DNA from: an uncultured Acholeplasma sp.
Lineage (GTDB): Bacteria > Bacillota_I > Bacilli_A > Acholeplasmatales > Acholeplasmataceae
Reading direction: 5' to 3'
Length of the DNA: 49,046 bases
Assembly: GCA_937868795.1 (NCBI GenBank)
Contig: CALMNM010000060.1
Span: 1-49,046 of the forward strand
The notes below the pieces were generated by a model. It saw nothing but the letters and a program-made list of their open reading frames with translations. It was not told the DNA's origin and made no database searches. The first letter of the stretch is position 1. Each line of letters begins with the position of its first letter. This document shows positions 9,041 through 16,844 of this stretch, piece after piece. The position numbers and the translations under genes are program-made.

Positions 9041-9125
9041 ATTAATTTTATTGATTTTTATATTGATTTTTTTAATTTTTGGATTAATTTTATTGATTTT
9101 ATTCATTATTATATTGATTTTAAAC
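9041..9125. other. Phased AT-rich tract upstream of promoter
   Basis: Nearly pure A/T, with repeated TTGATTTT units starting at 9051, 9063, 9093 and 9114 (spacings 12, 30 and 21, close to multiples of a helical turn). It lies directly upstream of the consensus promoter and resembles an UP element or intrinsically curved DNA. A 62-residue hydrophobic plus-strand ORF here (9021-9209) is a composition artefact. Confidence 0.5.
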
Positions 9126-9143
9126 TTATTTCTACTTGGAAAA

Positions 9144-9175
9144 CAAAAAAAGCACGATCGTCTCGTGCCTTTTTA
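9144..9175 (-). terminator. Terminator of the nqr operon
   Basis: On the minus strand GCACGA / TCGTGC form a stem with a 5-nt loop, followed by a T-rich tail (7 T's), 13 nt after the nqrF stop. Confidence 0.85.
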
Positions 9176-9187
9176 TCTACTAAATTT

Positions 9188-10273
9188 TTATGAGAAGTTG
9201 TCGAAGTAGACGTTTTCTTGTCTGATCTGGTGATTATTAAGAACGCGAATACACGCCTTAATCATCCCGGGTGATCCGCATAAATAAGCTTCACTTTCAC
9301 TCAAGTCTTTGACATGGCGATCCACCACATCAGTAATCAATCCTACTTCACCTTCCCAGTGATCATCGGGAAGAGGTTCAGAAAGCGCAGGAATATATTG
9401 GAAATTGGGGAACTCTTTGGAAAGTTGCTGGAATTCTTCAGTATAATATAAATCACGTTTGGATTTCGCTCCGAAGAAATACTTCACTTTTCTGTTCATG
9501 CCTTGATCTCTTAAATAATAAAGGATCGAACGAATAGGTGCTTTACCAGAGCCACCTGCGATACAAATCATGTCTCTACTTGATTCTTCTTGGAGATAGA
9601 AATCACCATAAGGCCCAGTTAAGATCACTTTATCGCCCACTTCAAGTGCTTTATGAACATAGGTTGTTGCTTTCCCATTAGGAACTTGGCGGATAATTAA
9701 TTCTATTTGATTATTGTACTTAGGATGTGATGCGATTGAGTACGCGCGAATGACATCAATACCAGGAACTTTAAGCTGTGCATATTGTCCTGGTTTAAAG
9801 TGCATTTCTTTTGGTTCAATCAATTCAAAGCGAACCAACTTAATGTCATACGTTAAATCTTCAATATAGGAGACTTTGGTTTTGTATTCTTTCGCATTGA
9901 GAAGTTCTTTAGGAATCTCGATCTTCATGTTTTCTTTTACTTTGACTTGACACGAAAGTCTGATACCTTCTTCTTTTTCTTGTGGACTTAAGAAGGGAAG
10001 TTCCGTCGCTTTAATCGGTCCGCCGCCTTCAATCAACTTGAACTTACAAAAACCACATGTCGCTTTCCCACCACACGCTGAAGGAATGAAGATTTTATGT
10101 TGTGATAATGTGTTGAGTACGGTTTCATCCCCACTCACGGGAATGATTTTATCGTCATTGATCTGGAGGACTCTATCACCACCGCCACCTAAGAGTTTTT
10201 CAACCACAATTAAGATGACCGCGATGACGACAAGTACCCCAATCAAGACAATGGGTGCATAGACTAAATTCAT
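9188..10273 (-). CDS. nqrF: NqrF-type NADH dehydrogenase subunit (2Fe-2S, FAD)
   Basis: The electron-input subunit of a Na+-translocating NADH dehydrogenase. 361 residues: one N-terminal membrane helix (about 6-27); a [2Fe-2S] domain with Cys67, Cys73, Cys76 and Cys108 (ACGGKATCGFC ... SC); an FAD domain with RAYSIAS; and an NAD-binding domain with AGGSGKAPIRS and YLCGSPGM, ending in YFDNF. It is somewhat shorter than proteobacterial NqrF (about 408). It is the last gene of the cluster, 11 nt after nqrE, in the place where Rnf clusters carry RnfB. With NqrF present but NqrA, RnfB and RnfC absent, NADH is the likely donor and the acceptor is unclear. Confidence 0.93.
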   Translation of the reverse strand: MNLVYAPIVLIGVLVVIAVILIVVEKLLGGGGDRVLQINDDKIIPVSGDETVLNTLSQHKIFIPSACGGKATCGFCKFKLIEGGGPIKATELPFLSPQEKEEGIRLSCQVKVKENMKIEIPKELLNAKEYKTKVSYIEDLTYDIKLVRFELIEPKEMHFKPGQYAQLKVPGIDVIRAYSIASHPKYNNQIELIIRQVPNGKATTYVHKALEVGDKVILTGPYGDFYLQEESSRDMICIAGGSGKAPIRSILYYLRDQGMNRKVKYFFGAKSKRDLYYTEEFQQLSKEFPNFQYIPALSEPLPDDHWEGEVGLITDVVDRHVKDLSESEAYLCGSPGMIKACIRVLNNHQIRQENVYFDNFS

Positions 10274-10284
10274 CGTTTCCCTCC

Positions 10285-10866
10285 TTAGATGCTTGCTAAT
10301 CCAGTGAATCCAATGAATGCTAACGCAAGGATTCCTAAGATAATGAAGGTGATACCTTTTCCGCGGAGACCCTTAGGTAAGTTGGAAATTTTCGCCATTT
10401 TTTCACGAATACCCGCAAGAAGGATAATCGCTAATGCCCATCCTACAGAAGAACCAAAACCAAAAGCAGCGGTTTCAACAAACGTATATTCACGATTCAC
10501 AAAGAATAATGAAACGGCTAAGACCACACAGTTTACGGTGATTAAAGGTAAGAAGATACCAAATGCATTGTACATGGATGGAACAAACTTTTCCATGAAG
10601 ATTTCTAATAATTGAACGACTGCAGCAATCGTGATAATGAACACGAGGAGCGCAAGTTGTTGTGTACCGGTTGCAACCAAAAGTTGATAGATAGGCCAGT
10701 TAATAATCGCGGTTAATGTCACGACCAAGATAACGGCTAATCCCATACCTTTAGCATTTTTCACATTGGTAGAGATGGCAATAAGTGGACACATCCCTAA
10801 AATGTAGACTAAGGCAATATTATGATTTAAGATCGATGCTAAAATCAGTTCTAATGAATTTCCCAT
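10285..10866 (-). CDS. nqrE: NqrE/RnfA-type membrane subunit
   Basis: A 193-residue, six-helix integral membrane protein of the NqrDE/RnfAE family. It has the inverted-repeat Cys motifs ILGMCPLIA (Cys26) and TVNCVVLAV (Cys113), which with the partner NqrD hold an intramembrane [2Fe-2S] cluster. Other signatures are STNVKNAKGMG and the C-terminal LRGKGITFIILGILALAFIGF. The length matches both NqrE (~198) and RnfA (~193). It is preceded by AAGGAGG and lies 11 nt after nqrD. It passes electrons across the membrane in the pump. Confidence 0.93.
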   Translation of the reverse strand: MGNSLELILASILNHNIALVYILGMCPLIAISTNVKNAKGMGLAVILVVTLTAIINWPIYQLLVATGTQQLALLVFIITIAAVVQLLEIFMEKFVPSMYNAFGIFLPLITVNCVVLAVSLFFVNREYTFVETAAFGFGSSVGWALAIILLAGIREKMAKISNLPKGLRGKGITFIILGILALAFIGFTGLASI

Positions 10867-10877
10867 GTTCTTCCTCC

Positions 10878-11501
10878 TTAATCTGCATCATAGAGTTTCG
10901 ACCATTCACGAATTCCCCAAATGAGAAGACCGAGAACGAAGAAACCGCCTGGTGCAAGTGACATCACAACCCAATTAGGCCATGTGTCCGGCATAATTTG
11001 ATAACCGAGGAGTGTCCCACTCGCGAGAAGTTCACGGACAACAGAAACGGTCAGTAAGATAAATGTATATCCCATACCAGAAGCAAATCCATCGACTAAC
11101 GTGTATTTCACTGGATTTTTCGCAGCAAATGCTTCTGCACGACCCATGACGATACAGTTGGTGATGATTAAACCAACATACGCACCAAGTTGCTTAGAGA
11201 TCGTGAAGAAATACGCTTCTAAGAACATTTGAACTGCGATGACGAATGCTGAGATGATAACCATATAGGTGACCATACGGAATTTTGAAGGGATAAAGTT
11301 ACGAATCATGGACACCACAGCTGAGGATGCCATGACGACGAACGTCACACCAAGACCCATCGCAATCGCATTTTCCACACGATTGGTGACGGCAAGTGAC
11401 GAACAGATGCCAAGCACAGCAACGACAATAGGATTATTACGATGCAAGCCATCTTTGAGGATGTTAAACCATTTGGTATATTGTAAACGGATTAATTTCA
11501 T
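10878..11501 (-). CDS. nqrD: NqrD/RnfE-type membrane subunit
   Basis: A 207-residue paralogue of the preceding subunit with Cys33 (VLGICSSLAVTNRVENA) and Cys116 (IITNCIVMGRAEAFA), the other half of the intramembrane [2Fe-2S] site. RAEAFA and the C-terminal APGGFFVLGLLIWGIREW are diagnostic of NqrD/RnfE. About six membrane helices. The AGGAGG-like site and 11-nt gaps on both sides show tight operon packing. Homologues go by either the Nqr or Rnf name; the sequence alone does not decide between them. Confidence 0.93.
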   Translation of the reverse strand: MKLIRLQYTKWFNILKDGLHRNNPIVVAVLGICSSLAVTNRVENAIAMGLGVTFVVMASSAVVSMIRNFIPSKFRMVTYMVIISAFVIAVQMFLEAYFFTISKQLGAYVGLIITNCIVMGRAEAFAAKNPVKYTLVDGFASGMGYTFILLTVSVVRELLASGTLLGYQIMPDTWPNWVVMSLAPGGFFVLGLLIWGIREWSKLYDAD

Positions 11502-11512
11502 GGTTCTTCCTC

Positions 11513-12097
11513 CTATTCAGTACGGCTTTCCCAAGCCGTCTTATGATCAGAATAATTCTGATTCAAAAGATCTTCAAATGCTTCAGAAGTACGTGTAGCA
11601 CCTGTAATCGCATCGACTTCATTAGGACCATTGGGTGCAGGATCTTTCTCAATTTCAATAATTGGGAATATTTTTATACCAACGAAGTTTGCCAAGTATT
11701 TCGCTTCTGCAACGATCCCACCAAGGCCTGGAGTTTCCTCTTGAACAAGAACTTTAATCGCAACAATGGTTTCAAAATCATCTTCTAACGTGATGATGCC
11801 CTCAATCGGTCCCCAAACGCCGCCTCCTTCAAAAGGATAAGATACGTTTTGAGTGCCTTTGTGTCTGTAGAAAGTTAAACCTTCAACCTCGATCACTTCA
11901 ATCGCTTCTGCAAACACCTCGTGAATATTTGTTAGATTATAAGGTTCATTGTTGGCATCAAGGATAGCAGCTTTAAGTTCTGCTTCTGCATTTTGTGCAA
12001 TACGATCTCTGGTAAGTGCGTCGACTCCAACGAGAAGTCCTGAGGTAAGAACCCCCAAGATTAAGACGAAGAGCATGAGTTTGATGTTCTGTTTCAT
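11513..12097 (-). CDS. nqrC: NqrC/RnfG-type FMN-binding subunit
   Basis: 194 residues: one N-terminal membrane helix (about 6-26) and an extracellular FMN-binding domain. The flavinylation motif DAITGATRTS puts the covalently FMN-carrying threonine at residue 168; QEETPGLGG is the conserved upstream loop. The size fits RnfG (~200) better than NqrC (~257). Maturation needs an ApbE flavin transferase, not found in this window. It starts inside the end of nqrB (4-nt ATGA overlap), so translation is coupled. Confidence 0.92.
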   Translation of the reverse strand: MKQNIKLMLFVLILGVLTSGLLVGVDALTRDRIAQNAEAELKAAILDANNEPYNLTNIHEVFAEAIEVIEVEGLTFYRHKGTQNVSYPFEGGGVWGPIEGIITLEDDFETIVAIKVLVQEETPGLGGIVAEAKYLANFVGIKIFPIIEIEKDPAPNGPNEVDAITGATRTSEAFEDLLNQNYSDHKTAWESRTE

Positions 12098-13029
12098 GCT
12101 TCCACCGCCTCGCCTTCCACTTTCTTCACTGTGATATTATCAATAAGAGGTGAAATCGCACTCATAATAATAAGGGTGAATGTAACACCTTCAGCAAAGG
12201 TAGCAAAATTTCTAATCACAAAGGTTAAAAGTGCTAATCCCACACCATAGAGGACTTTACCTAGATTAGTTTGAGGTTGTAGCACGGGATCAGATGCGAT
12301 AAAGAACGCCCCAAACAAAATTCCACCTGAGAGCAGGGAAATAATAGGATCGCGCGCGATGTCTGCATCTGGGAAGACATAATAGATAAATGCAGTAAGA
12401 ACAAAGAACACGCCAAGATAACTAGCGGTAGCTTTCCAATCTCTTACCTTTAAGACAAAGAGGAGTAAACCTAAGACAATGACGCCTAATCTAAAGATTT
12501 CACCTGTTGAACCCGGTGCTTGTCCTAAAAGTAATTCTCCCATTGTGAACGGATAGGGAGTAACACCACGGTTTAGACTCAAAAGTGGTGTTGCACTCGC
12601 CATAAGATCACTTCCAGGTTGTTGCCAACTGGTTGCCATTTGCACTGGAAAGGATATCAAGACAAATAACGCACCTACAAGCGCGGGGAAGAAAATATAT
12701 TTCCCGCTACCACCAAAAATATTCTTGCCAAAGAAGACAGCAAAGAATGTGGCAATCCCTACGAGCCACGCGGGTACTGCAGGGGGTAAGATTAATACCA
12801 CCACAAGAGGGGTAATCATCCATTCCTTATCGAAAGGAAGTTTACGTCCTTTGGCAAAAGCCCATTCAATCAGAAGTGCCACTGCAAAACTCACTGCAGT
12901 TAAGAGTAAAATATGCACTCCAAAGAATACGACTGCCAAGATGAGCAAGATGGCTAGCGCCGCTGTAAAAATCCATACATTTAGCGTTGTTTTTTTGTCG
13001 TGTTGAACATTGGTGTTCACGTCATTCAT
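12094..13029 (-). CDS. nqrB: NqrB/RnfD-type FMN-binding membrane subunit
   Basis: 311 residues with about 8-10 membrane helices. The covalent-FMN site is probably Thr147 in LMASATPLL (S/G-A-T-P motif). FFIASDPVLQPQTNLGKVLYG is the conserved DPV loop. The protein lacks the ~100-residue N-terminal extension of NqrB (~412) and is close to RnfD in size. First gene of the operon; nothing like NqrA or RnfC precedes it, since upstream lie only a promoter region and the end of ridA. A GGGTGA ribosome binding site precedes ATG 13029. Confidence 0.92.
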   Translation of the reverse strand: MNDVNTNVQHDKKTTLNVWIFTAALAILLILAVVFFGVHILLLTAVSFAVALLIEWAFAKGRKLPFDKEWMITPLVVVLILPPAVPAWLVGIATFFAVFFGKNIFGGSGKYIFFPALVGALFVLISFPVQMATSWQQPGSDLMASATPLLSLNRGVTPYPFTMGELLLGQAPGSTGEIFRLGVIVLGLLLFVLKVRDWKATASYLGVFFVLTAFIYYVFPDADIARDPIISLLSGGILFGAFFIASDPVLQPQTNLGKVLYGVGLALLTFVIRNFATFAEGVTFTLIIMSAISPLIDNITVKKVEGEAVEA

Positions 13030-13099
13030 GTTGTCACCCTTTTCTAATATCTCATCATTATATGATGGATGAATGAAATTACTTCGCTATTTCTCCTCT

Positions 13100-13128
13100 A
13101 TTATAGCACTCTTGGGATGTCACACCAA
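13100..13128 (-). promoter_or_regulatory. Promoter of the nqr operon
   Basis: Extended -10 TGC-TATAAT (13108-13100) with TTGGTG (13128-13123) 17 bp upstream, 71 nt before nqrB. The rest of the 220-bp gap holds a GAAGTG/CACTTC hairpin (about 13133-13150), possibly a plus-direction terminator, and the ridA terminator. Confidence 0.6.
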
Positions 13129-13220
13129 CTATGAAGCACTTCAAACGAAGTGTTTTATTTAGAATGGTTATTTATTTAAGGTTTTCATTATTCATAATAA
13201 ATGACAGGCTTATTTATTGA

Positions 13221-13251
13221 TAAAAGAAAAGTGTGGACATGGGTCCACACT
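13221..13251 (-). terminator. Terminator of htpG-ridA
   Basis: AGTGTGGAC and GTCCACACT form a perfect 9-bp stem with a CCAT loop, followed by a T-rich tail on the minus strand; the stem begins at the ridA stop codon. Confidence 0.9.
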
Positions 13252-13609
13252 ATGATTTGACAGCGATCGCATCAATTTCGATCAGTGCATCCTTGGGAAG
13301 TCTTTTCACTTCGATGGTCACTCTTGCGGGTTTGTGCTCACCAAAAAACGTTTGATAAGTTTCATTCATGGCTTGAAACATCGTTATATCTTTCATATAT
13401 ACAGTGCATTTGACTATTTCTTGTTTACCAAATCCCGCTTCTTCAATAATCGCTAAAATATGATGAAGGGATTCGGTCGTTTGCTTCACGATATCTCCGT
13501 TTAAGTCTTTGGGGAGTTGTCCTGAAACGTAAAGGGTGTTATTCGCCAAGACCGCTTGGCTATAAGGCCCAATCGCTTGAGGAGCATGGGGTGTATGGAT
13601 TGTCTTCAT
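13250..13609 (-). CDS. ridA: RidA family reactive-imine deaminase
   Basis: RidA (YjgF/YER057c/UK114) hydrolyses 2-aminoacrylate and related enamines/imines released by PLP enzymes. 119 residues with PQAIGPYSQAV, LYVSGQLPKD, and the C-terminal ARVTIEVKRLPKDALIEIDAIA, including the substrate-binding Arg and the terminal Glu-Ile-Asp. It starts 3 nt after the htpG stop, so the two form an operon. A role in protecting against imines would suit a cell with active tryptophanase. Confidence 0.93.
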   Translation of the reverse strand: MKTIHTPHAPQAIGPYSQAVLANNTLYVSGQLPKDLNGDIVKQTTESLHHILAIIEEAGFGKQEIVKCTVYMKDITMFQAMNETYQTFFGEHKPARVTIEVKRLPKDALIEIDAIAVKS

Positions 13610-13612
13610 GAT

Positions 13613-15490
13613 TTATTTGGATGATTCAATCATGAGCTTGGTCAGTTCACTGGCAAACTCATGAGGATTTTCCAAGGGTAAGCCTTCAATCAATAACGCT
13701 TGATGATATAAGATCGATGCGTAATCATTAATCTTAGCTTCATCACGTTCATAGATTTTCTTTAATGCGAGGAAGAGGTCATGATCAGGATTGATTTCTA
13801 AAATGCGATCTGCTTTCACATCGGTCTGATTGGGCATTTGTTTTAAAATCTTTTCCATTTCTAAAGATAAACCTTCACCTGAGACGAGACAAACGGCGGA
13901 TTCTTTTAAGCGTCCCGATAACTTCACATCTTTGACTTTGCCATCTAACGCTTTCTTAATGGCTTTTAAGATGTCTTTGTTTTCTTTTTCCTTTTTCTTT
14001 AAATCCGCTTTTTTTGAATCATCAACAAAATCCGCTTCCCCTTGTTGAACCGACTTGAAAGGAATCTCTTGATAATTTTGCATCATCTGAATCATGAACT
14101 CATCGATGTCATCGGTAAAGATTAAGACTTCAACATTCTTTTCTTTCATAACATCCATCTGTGGTAGAGACATAATCGATGCCTTATTCTTTCCAGTGGC
14201 GTAATAAATCGCCTTTTGATCTTCTTTTTTACGATCAAGATATTCTTTTAAGGTAATATAATCGTCACTTTGGGATGTTTTAAACATGATTAAATCTTGA
14301 AGTTTTTCTTTGTTTAAACCAAATTGATCATAAATTCCATACTTCAAGGTAATTCGGTAATTCTCATAGAACTCGATGTATTCATCACGGTTGTGTTGAA
14401 GCATGCTTTCAAGTTCATTCTTAATTTTCTTTTCTAGGTGAGATGCAATCTTTTTGACCTGACGATCTTGTTGTAATAGCTCACGAGAAATATTTAAGGA
14501 GATGTCCGATGAATCAACGAGACCTTTGACAAATTTGAAGTAATCGGGAAGTAAATCTTTATTCTTATCTTGAATAAAGACACCTTTAGAATAGAGTTGA
14601 AGCCCTTTTTCATAATGTTCTGAATAGAAATCATACGCTGGTTTCTTGGGAATAAAGAGGAGTGCTGTATAGGTTAGCATCCCTTCCACATCGGTATGAA
14701 TGACCTTTAATGGATTTTCATAGTCATTGAAGTGATGCTTATAAAAATCATTCATGTCCTCTTCTTTGATCTCAGCTTTGGCACGTTTCCAAATCGGAAT
14801 CATTTGGTTGAGGGTTTCTTTTTCGACTGTTTCCTTTTTGTCTTCATGCTTGGTTGTCATCATATTGATGGGAAAACGAACATAATCTGAATACTTTTTC
14901 ACGAGTCTTCTTAGGGTATATTCTTTTAAATAGGTTGAGAAATCTTCCTCGTGTTCTTCATCTTTTTCATCATCTCGAAGATAAAGAGTGATGGTGGTTC
15001 CAATGTCTTGACGATCCATCTCTTCAATCGTATAGGAATCTTCACCCATCGAAGACCAACGGTAACCCGTCGTTGCATAGGGTGAACGCGTTTCTACCAC
15101 AACTTCTTTAGCCACCATAAATGCGGAATAAAATCCCACACCAAATTGACCGATAATTGAGAGGTCTTTCGCTTCAACCTTTTCCATAAATGCTTTTGAA
15201 CCACTCTGGGCAATGGTTCCTAAATTTTCAATCAATTCTTCTTCGGTAAAACCAATCCCATTATCAGAAATCTTCAACGTTCTTTCACTTTCATTGGGTG
15301 TTAGCCAGATTTCATACTCTGCTTGTGGGATTTTATCATCAGTTAATGAGAGGTAATGACGCTTGTCAATCGCATCACTCGCATTGGAGATGAGTTCCCT
15401 TAAAAAGATTTCCTTTTGGGTGTAAATCGAGTGTGTCATCAAATGTAACAATTTTTGTGACTCTGTCTTGAAACTTTGGGTTTTTGCCAT
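13613..15490 (-). CDS. htpG: Hsp90 chaperone HtpG
   Basis: 625 residues, the full bacterial Hsp90 length. The N-terminal GHKL ATPase has ELISNASDAIDK, DNGIGF, IGQFGVGFYSAFMV and GTTITLYLR; the middle domain has FIPKKPAYDF and KGVFIQDKNKDLLPDYFKFVKGLVDS; a C-terminal dimerisation domain follows. The start is placed at ATG 15490 (MAKTQSFKTESQKLL) with a GGAGG site; the open frame extends 18 codons further but across the promoter. It is co-transcribed with ridA. Confidence 0.95.
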   Translation of the reverse strand: MAKTQSFKTESQKLLHLMTHSIYTQKEIFLRELISNASDAIDKRHYLSLTDDKIPQAEYEIWLTPNESERTLKISDNGIGFTEEELIENLGTIAQSGSKAFMEKVEAKDLSIIGQFGVGFYSAFMVAKEVVVETRSPYATTGYRWSSMGEDSYTIEEMDRQDIGTTITLYLRDDEKDEEHEEDFSTYLKEYTLRRLVKKYSDYVRFPINMMTTKHEDKKETVEKETLNQMIPIWKRAKAEIKEEDMNDFYKHHFNDYENPLKVIHTDVEGMLTYTALLFIPKKPAYDFYSEHYEKGLQLYSKGVFIQDKNKDLLPDYFKFVKGLVDSSDISLNISRELLQQDRQVKKIASHLEKKIKNELESMLQHNRDEYIEFYENYRITLKYGIYDQFGLNKEKLQDLIMFKTSQSDDYITLKEYLDRKKEDQKAIYYATGKNKASIMSLPQMDVMKEKNVEVLIFTDDIDEFMIQMMQNYQEIPFKSVQQGEADFVDDSKKADLKKKEKENKDILKAIKKALDGKVKDVKLSGRLKESAVCLVSGEGLSLEMEKILKQMPNQTDVKADRILEINPDHDLFLALKKIYERDEAKINDYASILYHQALLIEGLPLENPHEFASELTKLMIESSK

Positions 15491-15512
15491 ATTGATATCG
15501 CCTCCACGATTT

Positions 15513-15558
15513 ATTTTATCTAAAAAAAAGAGATTGTCAAGCAAGAAATGGCAATCTC
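15513..15558 (-). promoter_or_regulatory. htpG promoter overlapping a terminator-like hairpin
   Basis: TTGACA (15540-15535), 16 bp, TAAAAT (15518-15513). The -35 lies in an inverted repeat, GAGATTG (15558-15552) and CAATCTC (15536-15530), directly followed by eight T's. The same bases could therefore terminate the upstream MFS transcript and serve as an operator for htpG. No CIRCE (TTAGCACTC) element is present. Confidence 0.6.
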
Positions 15559-15608
15559 GTTGTTAAAGTGCCAATTGTGTGACAATCTGTTTTTTTTATG
15601 ATAGATTC

Positions 15609-16760
15609 TTAGACTTTTTTAAGTGACGCAACAAAAAGAATGCTGACGATCAATAGTATCATTAAGTAGATGTATAGTGTATCTCCAAAGACATCCATGA
15701 TAAATCCCGACAACAAGGTCCCGATAATCGCACCGATCCCGTAGCCAGTAAAGATGAGCCCATAACGCTTTGAGTATTCTATCACATCATATTTTAAGCG
15801 GACAGCAGCGGGAATCATCGCTAGCCATGCGCCTAAATTGAACCAGAATAAACTATAACTGATCATAAATAACGCAAGGTGTGTTCCCCGATTGATGATG
15901 GACATGATACTCGCAAGCATGATGAGTCCAAGTGATAGTTTCATACTGAAGGAAAATCCCTTTTTATCCATTAGCCAGCCAAAGATAGGTCGTGAGATCC
16001 CGTTCATGATGGCGAATAACGACATACTAAAGGCGACCCGCCATGTATCAAACTGATACACGGTAACTCCAATATAATAGGATAAACCAATCATCATCAA
16101 TCCGATCGTCGTGGCAAACACGAAGTAAAGATAGAGTCTAAGGCCAGAAATGGATAGATGTTGTTTTTGTTCCTGGATAAGCGTGATCGTATCTGTGCTT
16201 GGGTTGACGGGTCTGATAAGTAATACAAAGGGAATTAGCATCACCAAGAATGCATAACCATAGATGTGTAGTGTTGAAGAAAAGCCAAAACGATCGATTA
16301 AAAGTGTTGATACCGGAGCGACAATCAATGTCGATAACCCAAATCCTAACAAAACGATGCCCATAAAGAAACCTTTTCGTTCTGGATAAACGTCTTGAAT
16401 TCCACGAATAGGAATCCCGTAAACCATACCCACACCTGTACCGATCAGCCAACCATAACTAAAGAGAAAAACAAGAAATGATGAGGTGGATCCTGCAATT
16501 AACCAACCAGCAGCGATGAACAGCAAGCCAATCATCATCACGAACGATGTGTTTTTTGGTTTAAGAATTCTCCCTGTAATCATCATGGATAACGCATAAA
16601 AGAATAAGGATGTCATGTATGGTAAGCCACTTTGTAGTGTGTTTAAAGTGAAGTTTGCTTGTACATAAGGACGGAATACCGAATACGTATAGACCGCACC
16701 CATCATGAGCATGAGCCAAACACTCATGATCAGATATATGATTTTACGCTTTAGCTGCAT
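15609..16760 (-). CDS. MFS transporter, oxalate/formate antiporter (OFA) type
   Basis: 383 residues, about 12 membrane helices. The N-terminus WLMLMMGAVYTYSVFRPYVQ and the segment GTGVGMVYGIPIRGIQDVYPERKGFFMG are typical of the OFA/monocarboxylate branch of the major facilitator superfamily, which exchanges organic acids such as oxalate, formate or lactate. A second half with SRPIFGWLMDKKG repeats the MFS loop motif. The start is ATG 16760 (MQLKRK), 5 nt after AAGGAGG, rather than the frame's earlier ATG. A single-gene unit behind an extended -10 promoter. The substrate is unknown; export of fermentation acids is plausible. Confidence 0.85.
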   Translation of the reverse strand: MQLKRKIIYLIMSVWLMLMMGAVYTYSVFRPYVQANFTLNTLQSGLPYMTSLFFYALSMMITGRILKPKNTSFVMMIGLLFIAAGWLIAGSTSSFLVFLFSYGWLIGTGVGMVYGIPIRGIQDVYPERKGFFMGIVLLGFGLSTLIVAPVSTLLIDRFGFSSTLHIYGYAFLVMLIPFVLLIRPVNPSTDTITLIQEQKQHLSISGLRLYLYFVFATTIGLMMIGLSYYIGVTVYQFDTWRVAFSMSLFAIMNGISRPIFGWLMDKKGFSFSMKLSLGLIMLASIMSIINRGTHLALFMISYSLFWFNLGAWLAMIPAAVRLKYDVIEYSKRYGLIFTGYGIGAIIGTLLSGFIMDVFGDTLYIYLMILLIVSILFVASLKKV

Positions 16761-16783
16761 AAGGACCTCCTTCAATCTTTTTT

Positions 16784-16792
16784 AGTATATCA
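16784..16792 (-). promoter_or_regulatory. Extended -10 promoter of the MFS gene
   Basis: TGA-TATACT, 24 nt before the ATG at 16760. The -35 region coincides with the T-tract of the nrdJ terminator and is weak. Confidence 0.55.
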
Positions 16793-16806
16793 TAAAATGA
16801 GAGGCG

Positions 16807-16834
16807 AAAAAAAGGATGCACTCGGGCATCCTTT
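16807..16834 (-). terminator. Terminator of nrdJ
   Basis: AAAGGATGC and GCATCCTTT form a perfect 9-bp stem, followed by T's on the minus strand, just after the nrdJ stop. Confidence 0.9.
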
Positions 16835-16844
16835 TATCATCAAT

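Noticed and set aside
9021-9209. Plus-strand 62-residue hydrophobic ORF
   Set aside because: Product of an AT-only tract; no RBS, and it runs over a terminator and the nqrF end.
13130-13160. CACTTC/GAAGTG hairpin as a regulatory element of nqr
   Set aside because: It lies upstream of the promoter and has its T-tract on the plus strand; more likely a stray or plus-direction terminator.
15491-15608. CIRCE element for htpG
   Set aside because: The TTAGCACTC-N9-GAGTGCTAA consensus is absent; the inverted repeat has a different sequence.
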